Assembly: GCF_025133575.1 (NCBI RefSeq)
Contig: NZ_CP104011.1
Span: 5,278,965 to 5,342,964 of the forward strand
Direction of reading: 5' to 3'
DNA length: 64,000 bases
DNA from: Pseudomonas sp. GCEP-101
GTDB lineage: Bacteria; Pseudomonadota; Gammaproteobacteria; Pseudomonadales; Pseudomonadaceae
Part shown: piece after piece, positions 26,628 to 34,995 of the stretch
Position numbering within the stretch: position 1 is the stretch's first letter
Layout of the letters: each line of letters begins with the position of its first letter
Program-made: the position numbers and the translations under genes
Notes under the pieces: generated by a model
What the model was told of the DNA's origin: nothing
What the model saw: only the letters and a program-made list of their open reading frames with translations
Database searches by the model: none

Positions 26628-27302
26628 ATGACCGTGAACATCGACAACCTGAACATCGCCCTGCCCGTCGGCAAGACGCCCACCGACACCCTCGCCATCG
26701 AGCTGCCCGGCCCGCAGGCCCTGGCTCAATACCCCGAGCTGGTGACGCGCTTGCCCGACGGCAGCCTGCGGCTGACCGCGCCGACCCAGGGCGCGGCGAG
26801 CAAGAGCGTGCACCGCACCCGCTGCGAGTGGAAGGAGCCCATCTACTGGGCGCTGAGCAGCGCCACCGAGCACGTCAACCGCCAGCTGATGGCCGTCACC
26901 CAGGTGAACTCCGCGCAGAAGGTGGTGATCGCGCAGATGCACGTGAAGGACGATGACAGCCCGTTGCTCAAGGTGTTCTGGCAGAAGGGCAAGCTGACCA
27001 TGGGCTTTCGCCAGAGCTTCAACCAGGAGACGCCGGTGAACAGCACCGTGCTGGACAACGTGCCGCTGGGCACGGATTTCGACATCCTGATCCGCGCCAC
27101 GTCCAGCCTGACGCTGACGGTACAGGCCAGCTGCAATGGCCGCACCTCGAACGTGGCGCCCATGACGCTCGACGCCAGCTGGGCGGCGCGCGTGTTCGAC
27201 TTCCACGGCGGGGTCTACAACCAGATCGACTTCAGCGCGACGACGCTCGCGACCGATGCCTCGGTGTGCGTGATCAAGGATCTGCAGATCAGGCATGCGT
27301 GA
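26628..27302 (+). CDS. PL7 family alginate lyase-like protein, cytosolic
   Basis: 224 residues. PL7 (alginate_lyase2) motifs in order: RTRCEW at 63-68 (the RxE(L)R strand), QMH at 103-105 (catalytic Gln and His) and FHGGVYNQ at 192-199 (the YFKAGxYxQ strand with catalytic Tyr197). It cleaves mannuronate/guluronate polymers by beta-elimination. No signal peptide, and length and N-terminus recall the P. aeruginosa lyase PA1167. Start at 26628 has AGGAG 9 nt upstream; the open frame 5' of it is repeat DNA. Monocistronic. Confidence 0.85.
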   Translation: MTVNIDNLNIALPVGKTPTDTLAIELPGPQALAQYPELVTRLPDGSLRLTAPTQGAASKSVHRTRCEWKEPIYWALSSATEHVNRQLMAVTQVNSAQKVVIAQMHVKDDDSPLLKVFWQKGKLTMGFRQSFNQETPVNSTVLDNVPLGTDFDILIRATSSLTLTVQASCNGRTSNVAPMTLDASWAARVFDFHGGVYNQIDFSATTLATDASVCVIKDLQIRHA

Positions 27303-27334
27303 GTGCCACAGGCACGCGGCGCCGCGTGGCGCCG

Positions 27335-27359
27335 TTCGCGGGCGTGGCCCGCTCCTACA
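27335..27359. repeat. REP-type palindrome (TTCGCGGGCGTGGCCCGCTC)
   Basis: Lies between the alginate lyase and the acetyltransferase gene; same type as at 11932. Confidence 0.75.
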
Positions 27360-27413
27360 GAAATACGACGGCATCCGGTAGTCTGTGATCGCACTCCACC
27401 AGAGCCCAAGAGC

Positions 27414-28010
27414 ATGCCCGCCCTCACCTGCCCCCACCTCACCGGCCAGCACGTCGAACTCCTGCCCCTGCGCGCCGAGCACGCTCAGGCCCTCCTCGAT
27501 GCCGCCGCCGACGGCGAGCTGTGGAACCTGAAGGTCACCGTGGTGCCCGGCCCGGATACCGTCGATGGCTACATCGCCAAGGCCGAAAGGGGCCAGGAGG
27601 AAGGCAGCGTCCTGCCCTTCGCCATCCTCGACCGGCGCACGGGGAAGATCGTCGGCAGCACCCGCTTCTGGAAGGTCGACCGCACCAACCGCAAGCTGGA
27701 GATCGGCCACACCTGGCTTGCCCTGTCGGCGCAGCGCACGCCGATCAACACCGAGGCCAAGCTCCTGCTGCTCACCTACGCCTTCGAGGCACTGGACTGC
27801 GTGCGCGTGCAGTTCACCACCGACGAGCTGAACGAGAAATCCCGCGCCGCCATCCTGCGCCTGGGCGCGGTGCAGGAAGGCATCGTCCGTCACGAACGCA
27901 TCATGCCCGACGGCCGCAAGCGCAACTCGGTGCGCTTCAGCATCATCGACAGCGAATGGCCCGAGGTGAAGGCGCGGCTGTTGCAGCGGCTTGCCCCACA
28001 GCAGACCTGA
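27414..28010 (+). CDS. GNAT family N-acetyltransferase (RimJ/RimL type)
   Basis: 198 residues. The layout is that of acetyltransf_3: LTGQHVELLPLRAEHAQALLDAA (about 9-31), GKIVGSTRFW (80s), LEIGHTWLALSAQRTPINTEAKLLLLTYAFEALDCVRVQFTTDELNEKSRAAILRLGAVQEG, where ERTPINTE-like and NEKSRAAILRLG elements bind acetyl-CoA. Transfers acetyl from CoA to an amine of unknown identity. It is followed 17 bp later by the VOC gene, likely the same transcript. Confidence 0.85.
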   Translation: MPALTCPHLTGQHVELLPLRAEHAQALLDAAADGELWNLKVTVVPGPDTVDGYIAKAERGQEEGSVLPFAILDRRTGKIVGSTRFWKVDRTNRKLEIGHTWLALSAQRTPINTEAKLLLLTYAFEALDCVRVQFTTDELNEKSRAAILRLGAVQEGIVRHERIMPDGRKRNSVRFSIIDSEWPEVKARLLQRLAPQQT

Positions 28011-28027
28011 ACAGAAGGAGCATCGGC

Positions 28028-28417
28028 ATGCTGTCCCACGTCTTTCTCGGCACCACGGATTTCGAGCGCGCGCTGGCGTTCTATCAGCCGCTCATGCAGG
28101 TGCTGGGCTATCCGCTGAAGTTCATCGAGCGCGAACGCCCCTGGGCCGCCTGGATGCCGGCGGACGCGCCGCGCCCGCTGTTCATCGTCGGTGCGCCATT
28201 CGAAGGCAAATCGGCCCCCGGTAACGGGCAGATGCTCGCGCTGGCAGCCAGCTCCCGCGCGATGGTGGACCGAGCCTACGCCGCAGCCCTGGCCAACGGC
28301 GGCACGTGCGCGGGCGCCCCGGGGTTGCGCCCGGAGTACCACGCGCACTACTACGGCGCCTACCTGCGCGACCCCGACGGCAACAAGCTCTGCTGCGTCT
28401 GCCACGAGCCGGAGTGA
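28028..28417 (+). CDS. VOC (glyoxalase/bleomycin-resistance fold) protein
   Basis: 129 residues. Two beta-alpha-beta-beta-beta units: MLSHVFLGTTDFERALAFYQPLMQVLGY at the start and YYGAYLRDPDGNKLCCVCH at the end, with His4 and the C-terminal region as possible metal ligands. Start ATG 28028 with AAGGAG at 28015-28020. Substrate cannot be predicted. Confidence 0.85.
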   Translation: MLSHVFLGTTDFERALAFYQPLMQVLGYPLKFIERERPWAAWMPADAPRPLFIVGAPFEGKSAPGNGQMLALAASSRAMVDRAYAAALANGGTCAGAPGLRPEYHAHYYGAYLRDPDGNKLCCVCHEPE

Positions 28418-28430
28418 GGCGCCGCGCCGC

Positions 28431-29933
28431 TCAGCCCTGGTAGAACACCTCGTCGCTGTACGGGTACCACCAGGAGTGGATCTGCGGCTGGTGGTCGATG
28501 ATCACCATCTTCGAGCGGCGGAACGCATCCAGCCCCTGGCGGCCCAGCTCGCGGCCCATGCCGGACATCTTCCAGCCGCCGAACGGCAGCGCATCGTTGT
28601 CGATCAGCGGGTTGTTCACCCAGACCATCCCCGCCTCCAGACGATCCGCCGCTTCCATGGCTTCAGCGAGATCAGTGGAGAACAGCGAGGCGCCCAGGCC
28701 GAAGGGCGAATCGTTGGCCAGGCGCACGGCTTCGTCGAAGTCCTTCACCTTGCAGATCGCCGCCACCGGGCCGAAGCATTCCTCGTGGAAGATCGCCATG
28801 GCTGGGGTGACGTCGGTGAGAATGGTCGGCTCGTAGTACCAGCCCACCGCGAACTGCGGCGGGATGCGTCCGCCGCAGACCAGCGTGGCGCCCTTGGCGA
28901 GGGCGTCGTCCACCAGGCGGATCACCTTCGCGCGGGCCGCCTCGCTGACCATCGGGCCGATCTCGGAACGCTCCAGCCCATGGCCGATACGCAGCGCGCG
29001 GGTGCGTTCGGCGAAGCACGCGACGAATTCGTCGTGCACCTCATCGACCACATAGAAGCGCTCCGCCGAGGTGCAGATCTGCCCGCTCAGGTGGAAGGCT
29101 GCGGTCACCGCGCCGGCCGCTGCGATTTCCAGTGGCGCGTGGCGGGAGATGATCATCGGGTCACTGCCGCCGGCCTCGATCACCGCCGGCTTCATCCGCT
29201 CGGCACAGGCCACCGCCACTGCCTTGCCGGCGGCGACGCTGCCGGTGAAGGCCACGGCGTGGGTGCGCTCGGACTGCACCAGGCGCTGCGCCGTGCTGGC
29301 GTCGCCGGGTACGCAGCTGACCATCCCCGCCGGCAGCACCTTGAAGTGCTGCATGAACTTCAGCGTGCACAGCGTGGTGCTTTCCGCCGGCTTGACGATG
29401 CAGGCGTTGCCCGCCGCCAGCGAGGCGGCCAGGGTCCAGCACATCAGCAGGATGGGGAAGTTGAACGGCATGATGTGCACGCTGACGCCGTAGGGCTCGT
29501 AGCGCACATGCTGGAACGAGCCGAGCTGCGTGGTGCCGGCGACCTTGCCGGCCTCGTCGCGAGCCATCTCGGCGTAGTAACGGAAGATCGGCGCGCAGTT
29601 GGCCAGCTCGCCCATGGCCTCGGGGAACGGCTTGCCCATTTCCAGGGTCATCAGCCGCGCCACTTCGCGCTGGGTGGCCTGGTCGGTTTCGATGGCGTTG
29701 GCCAGTTGGTGGAGGATCGCCGCGCGGGTTTTCGCATCGATGCGCTTCCACTGGCGCTGCGCCGCGTTGGCTGCGTCGATGGCAGCGTCCACGTCCTCGG
29801 CGTCGCACAGGGCAATGCGCCCGACCGGGGTGAGGTCGGCGGGGTTGACGATGTCGCGCAGGCGCTGCGTCGCCACGCCCTGGTAATCCGGGCCGATGAA
29901 ACGCAGGGGCCGATCAACGTGGAAGTCGGTCAT
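28431..29933 (-). CDS. NAD(P)-dependent aldehyde dehydrogenase
   Basis: 500 residues. Catalytic Glu253 in IEAGGSDP and nucleophile Cys287 in SGQICTSAER; NAD-binding PFNFP (156-160), KPAE (181-184) and FTGSVAAGK (229-237). The EAGGSDP in place of the usual ELGG resembles succinate-semialdehyde-type and related dehydrogenases (GabD/Sad-like). Last gene of the nine-gene minus-strand operon; its ATG overlaps the kinase TGA (ATGA, 29930-29933). It would oxidise the aldehyde made after amine removal or sugar cleavage of the imported compound (inference). Confidence 0.9.
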   Translation of the reverse strand: MTDFHVDRPLRFIGPDYQGVATQRLRDIVNPADLTPVGRIALCDAEDVDAAIDAANAAQRQWKRIDAKTRAAILHQLANAIETDQATQREVARLMTLEMGKPFPEAMGELANCAPIFRYYAEMARDEAGKVAGTTQLGSFQHVRYEPYGVSVHIMPFNFPILLMCWTLAASLAAGNACIVKPAESTTLCTLKFMQHFKVLPAGMVSCVPGDASTAQRLVQSERTHAVAFTGSVAAGKAVAVACAERMKPAVIEAGGSDPMIISRHAPLEIAAAGAVTAAFHLSGQICTSAERFYVVDEVHDEFVACFAERTRALRIGHGLERSEIGPMVSEAARAKVIRLVDDALAKGATLVCGGRIPPQFAVGWYYEPTILTDVTPAMAIFHEECFGPVAAICKVKDFDEAVRLANDSPFGLGASLFSTDLAEAMEAADRLEAGMVWVNNPLIDNDALPFGGWKMSGMGRELGRQGLDAFRRSKMVIIDHQPQIHSWWYPYSDEVFYQG

Positions 29934-30982
29934 GGAATGCTCCGCAGGGATTGGGAAGAAGCCAGGCGCTGGGCGACCACGTCGCTCTCAAGCCCCTGGC
30001 GCCAGTTCGGCAGGTGGGTGTCGAGCAGCGCCGCCAATGGGCGCAGGTGTTCGCTGTCGAGCGCGCGCTGGAATAGCCGCAGCACGCGCGGCAGGTGCTT
30101 GAGGTAGCCGTGCTTGCCATCGCGTTTGGCCAGGCGCACGAAGATGCCCAGCACCTTGGCGTGGCGCTGCGCGGCGAGCACCTGGTAGTCGGCCATGAAG
30201 CGCCGGCCGTCCACCTCCGCACGCTGGCCGAGGTAACGGGTGAGCAGGGTCACGCGCAGGGTTTCGGGAATGTCGCGGCGCGCGTCTTCGAGCAGGGACA
30301 TGAGGTCGTAGGCCGGCGAGCCGAACAGCGCATCCTGGAAGTCCAGCAACCCGCACGCGGCCACGCCCGCCCTGCCCTCCAGCAGCATCAGGTTGTCCAC
30401 GTGGTAGTCGCGCAGTACCAGCACCTCGCGGCGCAGGGCGACGTCGCGCCAGAGCGCAGCGAACTCCGCCAGATAGCGCTCGCGCAGCAGCGCCGCGGCC
30501 TTCTCGCCCACCAGCAGCGGCGCGTACCAGTCGATGAACAGCGCCGCTTCGTCCGCCAGTTTCTGCCCGTCGTAGGCCGGCACGCCCTCGGCGGCCTGGG
30601 GCCCGGCGCGGTGCAGGCGCACCAGGGCGTCCACGGCGAGGCGGTACAGCGCCGCCTCGTCATGGCCGGCGGCGAGCAGCCGGGTGTAGGTCGCATCGCC
30701 GAAGTCCTCGACCAACGCCAGGCCCAGTTCGCGGTCGGCGGCCAGCACGCCCGGGGCGGAAAGCCCGCAGTCGCGCAGCAGCTGCGCCACCCGCAGGTAG
30801 GGTGCCAACGGCTCGGCGCCGGGCGGCGAATCCATCAGCAGCAGTCCCTTGCCGTCGAGACGGAAGTAGCGCCGCATCGAGGCGTCCGCCGGCAGCGCGG
30901 TAATGGCCGCGCCGGCCAGGCCGTTGCCGGCGAGGAAGGTCTCGCGGGCGGCGGCACGGGTGGTGTCGCAGGGCAGGTTCAT
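29930..30982 (-). CDS. AmgK-like phosphotransferase (COG3178, APH fold)
   Basis: 350 residues. N-terminal ITALPADASMRRYFRLDGKGLLLMDSPPGAE matches the AmgK-type sugar kinases (N-acetylmuramate/N-acetylglucosamine anomeric kinases); catalytic loop VLVLRDYHVDNLM at about 208-220 (Asp of RDxHxxN) and metal-binding GLLDFQDALFGSPAYDLMSL at about 231-250. True amgK pairs with the nucleotidyltransferase murU, which is absent here, so the substrate probably differs; a sugar freed or attached by the co-encoded glycosyltransferase is a candidate. 4-bp overlap with the downstream dehydrogenase, 4-bp gap to the upstream cupin. Confidence 0.85.
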   Translation of the reverse strand: MNLPCDTTRAAARETFLAGNGLAGAAITALPADASMRRYFRLDGKGLLLMDSPPGAEPLAPYLRVAQLLRDCGLSAPGVLAADRELGLALVEDFGDATYTRLLAAGHDEAALYRLAVDALVRLHRAGPQAAEGVPAYDGQKLADEAALFIDWYAPLLVGEKAAALLRERYLAEFAALWRDVALRREVLVLRDYHVDNLMLLEGRAGVAACGLLDFQDALFGSPAYDLMSLLEDARRDIPETLRVTLLTRYLGQRAEVDGRRFMADYQVLAAQRHAKVLGIFVRLAKRDGKHGYLKHLPRVLRLFQRALDSEHLRPLAALLDTHLPNWRQGLESDVVAQRLASSQSLRSIP

Positions 30983-30986
30983 GGCA

Positions 30987-31331
30987 TCACCGGATCATGT
31001 AGACCTTCTTGATGGTCTCGTGCACGGTGCACACGCCCTTCCAGTCCTTGGGGAAGAAGGCCGCCGTGTCCGGCTCGATCTCGATCACCTCGCCGGACTC
31101 GTGCACGTAGGTGCAGCGGCCTTCGAGGAAGTGGCAGAACTCGTCGCTGGTGACGTGGCAGAACCACTTGCCCGGCGTGCAGTGCCAGATGCCGCATTCG
31201 GACTGGCCCTCGGGCCCCTTGTGCAGGACCACGCCGCTGACGTGGGACTCGCCCTCGAGCATGGTCGGGATCACGCCCCAGTCCTTGAGTTCGGTGACCT
31301 GCAGCGGGCGGTGGATAACGGGGGTCTTCAT
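30987..31331 (-). CDS. DUF861-type cupin protein 1
   Basis: 114 residues, single cupin barrel: GIWHCTPGKWFCHVTSDEFCHFLEGRCTYVHESGEVIEIEPDTAAFFPKDWKGVCTVHETIKKVYM. The EFCHFLEGR strand carries the Glu and His expected of the DUF861 ((S)-ureidoglycine-aminohydrolase-like) subfamily, but the usual GxxxHxH motif is weak, so metal binding is uncertain. AGGAG precedes the ATG. Sister of cupin 2 upstream; many residues are shared. Such cupins accompany amine oxidases and aldehyde dehydrogenases in polyamine-type catabolic loci. Confidence 0.85.
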   Translation of the reverse strand: MKTPVIHRPLQVTELKDWGVIPTMLEGESHVSGVVLHKGPEGQSECGIWHCTPGKWFCHVTSDEFCHFLEGRCTYVHESGEVIEIEPDTAAFFPKDWKGVCTVHETIKKVYMIR

Positions 31332-31360
31332 CGTTCACTCCTGATGAGGCGAAGCATGGG

Positions 31361-31386
31361 GCGGATAACCACTCGCGGTTATCCGC
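31361..31386. other. Perfect 10-bp stem-loop inside the operon
   Basis: GCGGATAACC, loop ACTCGC, GGTTATCCGC, in the 74-bp gap between the two cupin genes. No T run on either side. Probably mRNA processing or differential stability of upstream and downstream parts; also resembles the dispersed GCGGATAAC...GTTATCCGC repeat seen near 61254 and 55125. Confidence 0.7.
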
Positions 31387-31405
31387 CGATGGGATCGGGT
31401 GGGAA

Positions 31406-31786
31406 TCAGGCCAGCATGTAGAGATTGCGTATCGTGCTGTGCACCGTGCATTCGCCGGTCCAGCCGGCGGGGAACAGCACCAGGGTGTCGGGCTCGACCT
31501 CGATCACCTCGCCCGCGTCGGAGCGGTAGGTGGCGCGGCCGGATACGAAGTGGCACAGCTCGTCGCGCGGAATCGACAGCCGCCAGCGGCCCGGTGTGCA
31601 GACCCACAAGCCGGTTTCCGGGCTGTGGTTCGGGCCCTTGAACAGCAGCCGGCCGCTGGAGTGCGAGACACCCTCCAGCGCGTCGGACTGCACGCCCCAG
31701 TCCACCAGGTCGTCGTAGTCGCGGGCGCCGCGGATGTGCGGCGCAGTGCTCTCTCCATTAAAGAAAGCGGCCTTGAACTCAGGCAT
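31406..31786 (-). CDS. DUF861-type cupin protein 2
   Basis: 126 residues with a cupin core GLWVCTPGRWRLSIPRDELCHFVSGRATYRSDAGEVIEVEPDTLVLFPAGWTGECTVHSTIRNLYML. Paralogous to cupin 1. Starts inside the end of the glycosyltransferase gene (8-bp overlap), so co-translated. Having two cupins side by side suggests a heteromer or two steps on related intermediates. Confidence 0.85.
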   Translation of the reverse strand: MPEFKAAFFNGESTAPHIRGARDYDDLVDWGVQSDALEGVSHSSGRLLFKGPNHSPETGLWVCTPGRWRLSIPRDELCHFVSGRATYRSDAGEVIEVEPDTLVLFPAGWTGECTVHSTIRNLYMLA

Positions 31787-33083
31787 GGTTCACCGCCTTG
31801 CCCTGGGCCAGCCGGTCGAGGATGCGCGCGGCATCTTCCGGCCCTTTGCGCGAGCGCATGTAGTCGCTGGTGCGCGCCAGCCGCTCGCGCATCAGCTCAT
31901 CGCCCAGCAGTTGGGCGATGTTGCGCGCGAGGTCCTCCTCGCTCCAGTCGTAGCGGTCCATGCGCAGGCCATGGCCGCTCTCCTGGGCGCGCATGGCGTT
32001 GTCGTGGCCGTCCCACACATAGGGCATGACGATGGCCGGCTTACCGAAGAACAGGCACTCGGTGAAGCTGTTGTTGCCGCCGTGGTGGATCACCGCGTCG
32101 ACCTGGGCGATCACCGAGGGCTGCGGGTACCAGTTGGAGACGATCACGTTGTCCGGCAGGTCGGTGTATTTCTCCACGTGCTCGCCGACGTTGAACAGCG
32201 CGCGGTACGGCAACTTGCCGATGGTGTTGACCAGGCGCTTGAGCAGCTCGACGTCGCCCGAGCCCAGGCTGCCGAAGCTGACGTACAGCAGCGGCTTGTC
32301 GTTGTGCGCCTTGAACTGCGGAATCTCATACGGCTTGTCGGTGCGCACGCAACCCTGCAGGTAGTGGAACTGCCGCGCCGGCAGCGGGTGGCGGCGCTGG
32401 AACTTCACCGGGTCCGGGTAGAGCAGCAGGTTCATGTAGGGCGACTCCTCGAAGAAGGTGCCCAGCGGGTACGGCCGCTCGCCGCACTGCGCGAGGAAGT
32501 CGTTGAAGTCGGCATGGATCGGCGCGATCACTTCCTCGAAGCGCTTCTGGAAGCGCGCGTGGCCTTCCTTGTCGTCCACGCTCATGCCCGACAGGTACGG
32601 CGGGATGTCCGGGTCGTGCACCTCGTTCTCCGAGCAGGAGATGATCCGCACCCAGGGCTTGCCGTAGTGCTTGATGGCCGGGAAGAGGATCACGTTGTCC
32701 ACGCAGATCAGGTCTGGCTTGATGCGGTCGAGGATCGCCGGCAGCTCCTTCTGCGCCCACTTGGCGGTGGAGACGATGGCCTCCCAGCACTCCTTCACGT
32801 AGTTGTCGAGCTGGTCGATGGGCGCCTTGCGGAAGTTGGGGATATGGCCGTTGATGAAGTCGGTCCAGTAGCGCGCCATCTCCTCGGCCGGCATCGGCTC
32901 GGACATGTTCACGTAGTGCTCCTCGAAGCCGTAGGCGGCATACACGCCGGTCATGCCCGGGTCGGTGAGGAACACCGCCTTGTGCCCCAGCGCCTCGCAG
33001 GCCTGGGCAATGCCCACCGAATTGAGGGCCGGGCCGTAGGCGGCCTCGGGGAAGAATGCGATGACCTTGCGTTCACTACTCAT
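31779..33083 (-). CDS. UGT/MGT-type glycosyltransferase (GT1, GT-B fold), copy 1
   Basis: 434 residues. N-terminal acceptor domain begins KVIAFFPEAAYGPALNSVGIAQA; C-terminal donor domain has YVSFGS (267-272), NWYPQPSVIAQVDAVIHHGGNNSFTE (317-342, the HHGGxNS nucleotide-sugar motif) and PYVWDGHDNAMRAQ (354-367, DQ/DN-type donor contact). This is the family that glycosylates macrolides, flavonoids and other small molecules with UDP- or dTDP-sugars. No signal peptide. Its place between an importer ATPase gene (33-bp gap) and two cupins (8-bp overlap) is unusual: importer operons rarely encode a GT1 enzyme. Acceptor unknown. Confidence 0.88.
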   Translation of the reverse strand: MSSERKVIAFFPEAAYGPALNSVGIAQACEALGHKAVFLTDPGMTGVYAAYGFEEHYVNMSEPMPAEEMARYWTDFINGHIPNFRKAPIDQLDNYVKECWEAIVSTAKWAQKELPAILDRIKPDLICVDNVILFPAIKHYGKPWVRIISCSENEVHDPDIPPYLSGMSVDDKEGHARFQKRFEEVIAPIHADFNDFLAQCGERPYPLGTFFEESPYMNLLLYPDPVKFQRRHPLPARQFHYLQGCVRTDKPYEIPQFKAHNDKPLLYVSFGSLGSGDVELLKRLVNTIGKLPYRALFNVGEHVEKYTDLPDNVIVSNWYPQPSVIAQVDAVIHHGGNNSFTECLFFGKPAIVMPYVWDGHDNAMRAQESGHGLRMDRYDWSEEDLARNIAQLLGDELMRERLARTSDYMRSRKGPEDAARILDRLAQGKAVNHA

Positions 33084-33116
33084 GGTGCTCTCCAGTCAGT
33101 CTTGTTCTTAAGGCGA

Positions 33117-34196
33117 TCAGTGAGTCAGCACGCGGCCATGCCGCGCATCCCAGCCCAGACGCACCGGCATGCCGGCGGCGAGTCGCAGGAAGTCGTAGTC
33201 CGAGGACGGCACGCGGACGATCAGCGGCTTGCTGGACAGCGCTGTGTTCACGTGCAGGTTGGTGTCCAGGCCGTGGTAGGCCACCTCGGCCACCTCGCCG
33301 TGGATCTGGTTGTCGGTGGCGGGCGTGGCGTCGGTGAGCACCCGCAGACGCTCCGGGCGCAGCGCCAGGGTCACGCTCTCGGGGCTCGACTCGGCGGTGG
33401 TCTCGATGCTCAGCACCTGGCCGCCGGCCTGCAGGCGGTTGGTGCCCACGCGGCGGCCCTCGATCAGGTTGCTGACGCCGATGAAGTCGGCGACGAAGCG
33501 GCTGCCCGGGTTTTCGTAGAGTTCGCTGGGGCTGCCGCATTGGCAGACCTTGCCGTCACGCAGCACGGCCATGCGGTCGGACATGACCAGCGCTTCTTCC
33601 TGGTCGTGGGTGACCATGATGAAAGTGATGCCGCTCTCGTGCTGCAGGCGCTTGAGCTCCAGCTGCATCTTCTCGCGCAGCTTCTTGTCCAGCGCGCCAA
33701 GGGGTTCGTCCAGCAGCAGCACACGCGGGCGCTTGACCAGGGCGCGGGCCAGGGCAACGCGCTGGCGCTGACCGCCGGAGAGCTGGTCCGGCCGGCGGTT
33801 GGCCAGCGCGCCGAGCTGCGCGGTGTCCAGCACCGCATCGACGCGCTGGCGGATTTCCGCGGCCGGCAGCTTTTCCATCTCCAGGCCGTAGGCGATGTTG
33901 CCGCGCACGGTCATGTTGGGGAACAGCGCATAGGACTGGAACATCAGGTTCAGCGGGCGCCTGTTCGGCGGCAGCGGCGAAATATCCTGGCCATTGAGGT
34001 AGATGGCGCCAGAGGTCGGCGTCTCGAAGCCGGCGATCATGCGCATCAGGGTGGTCTTGCCGCAGCCCGAGGGGCCGAGCAGCGCGAAGAATTCGTTCTC
34101 GCGGATGCTCAGCGACACCTGGTCCACCGCGGTCAGGCCCTCGCCATAGGATTTGCTCACCTGCTCCAGCACGAGCAGGTCGGATGACTTAGTCAT
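33117..34196 (-). CDS. ABC importer ATPase, PotA-like
   Basis: 359 residues. Walker A GPSGCGKTT (41-49), signature LSGGQ (139-143), Walker B VLLLDEP (159-165), TOBE-like C-terminal domain (about 245-355). Spacing and sequence fit the spermidine/putrescine/opine family. 8-bp overlap with the permease upstream. Powers the importer formed with the next three genes. Confidence 0.92.
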   Translation of the reverse strand: MTKSSDLLVLEQVSKSYGEGLTAVDQVSLSIRENEFFALLGPSGCGKTTLMRMIAGFETPTSGAIYLNGQDISPLPPNRRPLNLMFQSYALFPNMTVRGNIAYGLEMEKLPAAEIRQRVDAVLDTAQLGALANRRPDQLSGGQRQRVALARALVKRPRVLLLDEPLGALDKKLREKMQLELKRLQHESGITFIMVTHDQEEALVMSDRMAVLRDGKVCQCGSPSELYENPGSRFVADFIGVSNLIEGRRVGTNRLQAGGQVLSIETTAESSPESVTLALRPERLRVLTDATPATDNQIHGEVAEVAYHGLDTNLHVNTALSSKPLIVRVPSSDYDFLRLAAGMPVRLGWDARHGRVLTH

Positions 34197-34995
34197 GGGC
34201 TTTGGGCACCTTGTTCAGACGTTGGGAAGCGAACAGCGCGGTGAAGCTGACCAGCATCACCAGGGTGGCGAGGGCGTTGATTTCCGGCGTCACGCCGAAG
34301 CGGATCATCGAGTAGATCTGCATCGGCAAGGTGGTGGAGGCGCTCCCGGAACCTGAGTTGAAGAAGGCGATGATGAATTCGTCCACCGACAGGGTGAACG
34401 CCAGCAGCCCGCCTGCCATCACGCCGGGGAAGATCGCCGGCAGCAGCACGCGGCGCGCGGTGGTGAACCAGCCGGCGCCCAGGTCGGTGGAGGCTTCGAG
34501 GATGGAGTAGTCGAAGTGCTTGAGCCGCGTGCGCACCACCGCGCAGACGAAGGCGATGTTGAACACCACGTGGCTGAGGATGATCGAGTGCAGCCCCAGG
34601 CTCATCTTCAGCAGGTTGAAGAAGCTCAGCAGCGCGATGGCCAGCACGATGTCGGGGATGATCATCGGCGCCATCAGCAGGGTGTCGGCGAGGTTCGCCC
34701 CCTTCCTGCCGGGATTGTTGCGGGCGCGCATCTCCACCCCGAGGGCGAGCAGCGTGCCCAGCACGCAGGCGATGACAGTGGAAGTGAGCGCAACGATCAG
34801 GGTGTTCAGCGCAGCATGCTGGATCGAGGCGTTGGCCAGCAGCTTGGCGTACCACTTCAGCGACGCGCCGCCCCAGGCGGTGGGCAGGCCGCTGGCGTTG
34901 AACGACAGCAGGATCAGCACCAGGATCGGCACGTAGAGGAACGCGTACACCAGCCACAGGTGTGCGCCGAGGGCGATGCCGGAGGCGTTACGCAT
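34189..34995 (-). CDS. ABC importer permease, PotC-like
   Basis: 268 residues from ATG 34995, which has GGAGG 8 nt upstream; a GTG at 35004 is the alternative. Six hydrophobic segments and the EAA loop EASTDLGAGWFTTARRVLLPAIFPGVMAG (about 169-197). Typical second permease of PotABCD-like systems. Overlaps both neighbours by 8 bp. Confidence 0.92.
   Translation of the reverse strand: MRNASGIALGAHLWLVYAFLYVPILVLILLSFNASGLPTAWGGASLKWYAKLLANASIQHAALNTLIVALTSTVIACVLGTLLALGVEMRARNNPGRKGANLADTLLMAPMIIPDIVLAIALLSFFNLLKMSLGLHSIILSHVVFNIAFVCAVVRTRLKHFDYSILEASTDLGAGWFTTARRVLLPAIFPGVMAGGLLAFTLSVDEFIIAFFNSGSGSASTTLPMQIYSMIRFGVTPEINALATLVMLVSFTALFASQRLNKVPKAHD

Noticed and set aside
28191..30107. 638-codon open frame on the plus strand
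   Set aside because: Starts inside the VOC gene in another frame and runs antisense to the aldehyde dehydrogenase; shadow.
31734..34187. 817-codon open frame on the plus strand
   Set aside because: Antisense to cupin 2, glycosyltransferase and PotA-like genes, all with clear motifs; His/Gln/Arg/Val-rich shadow composition.
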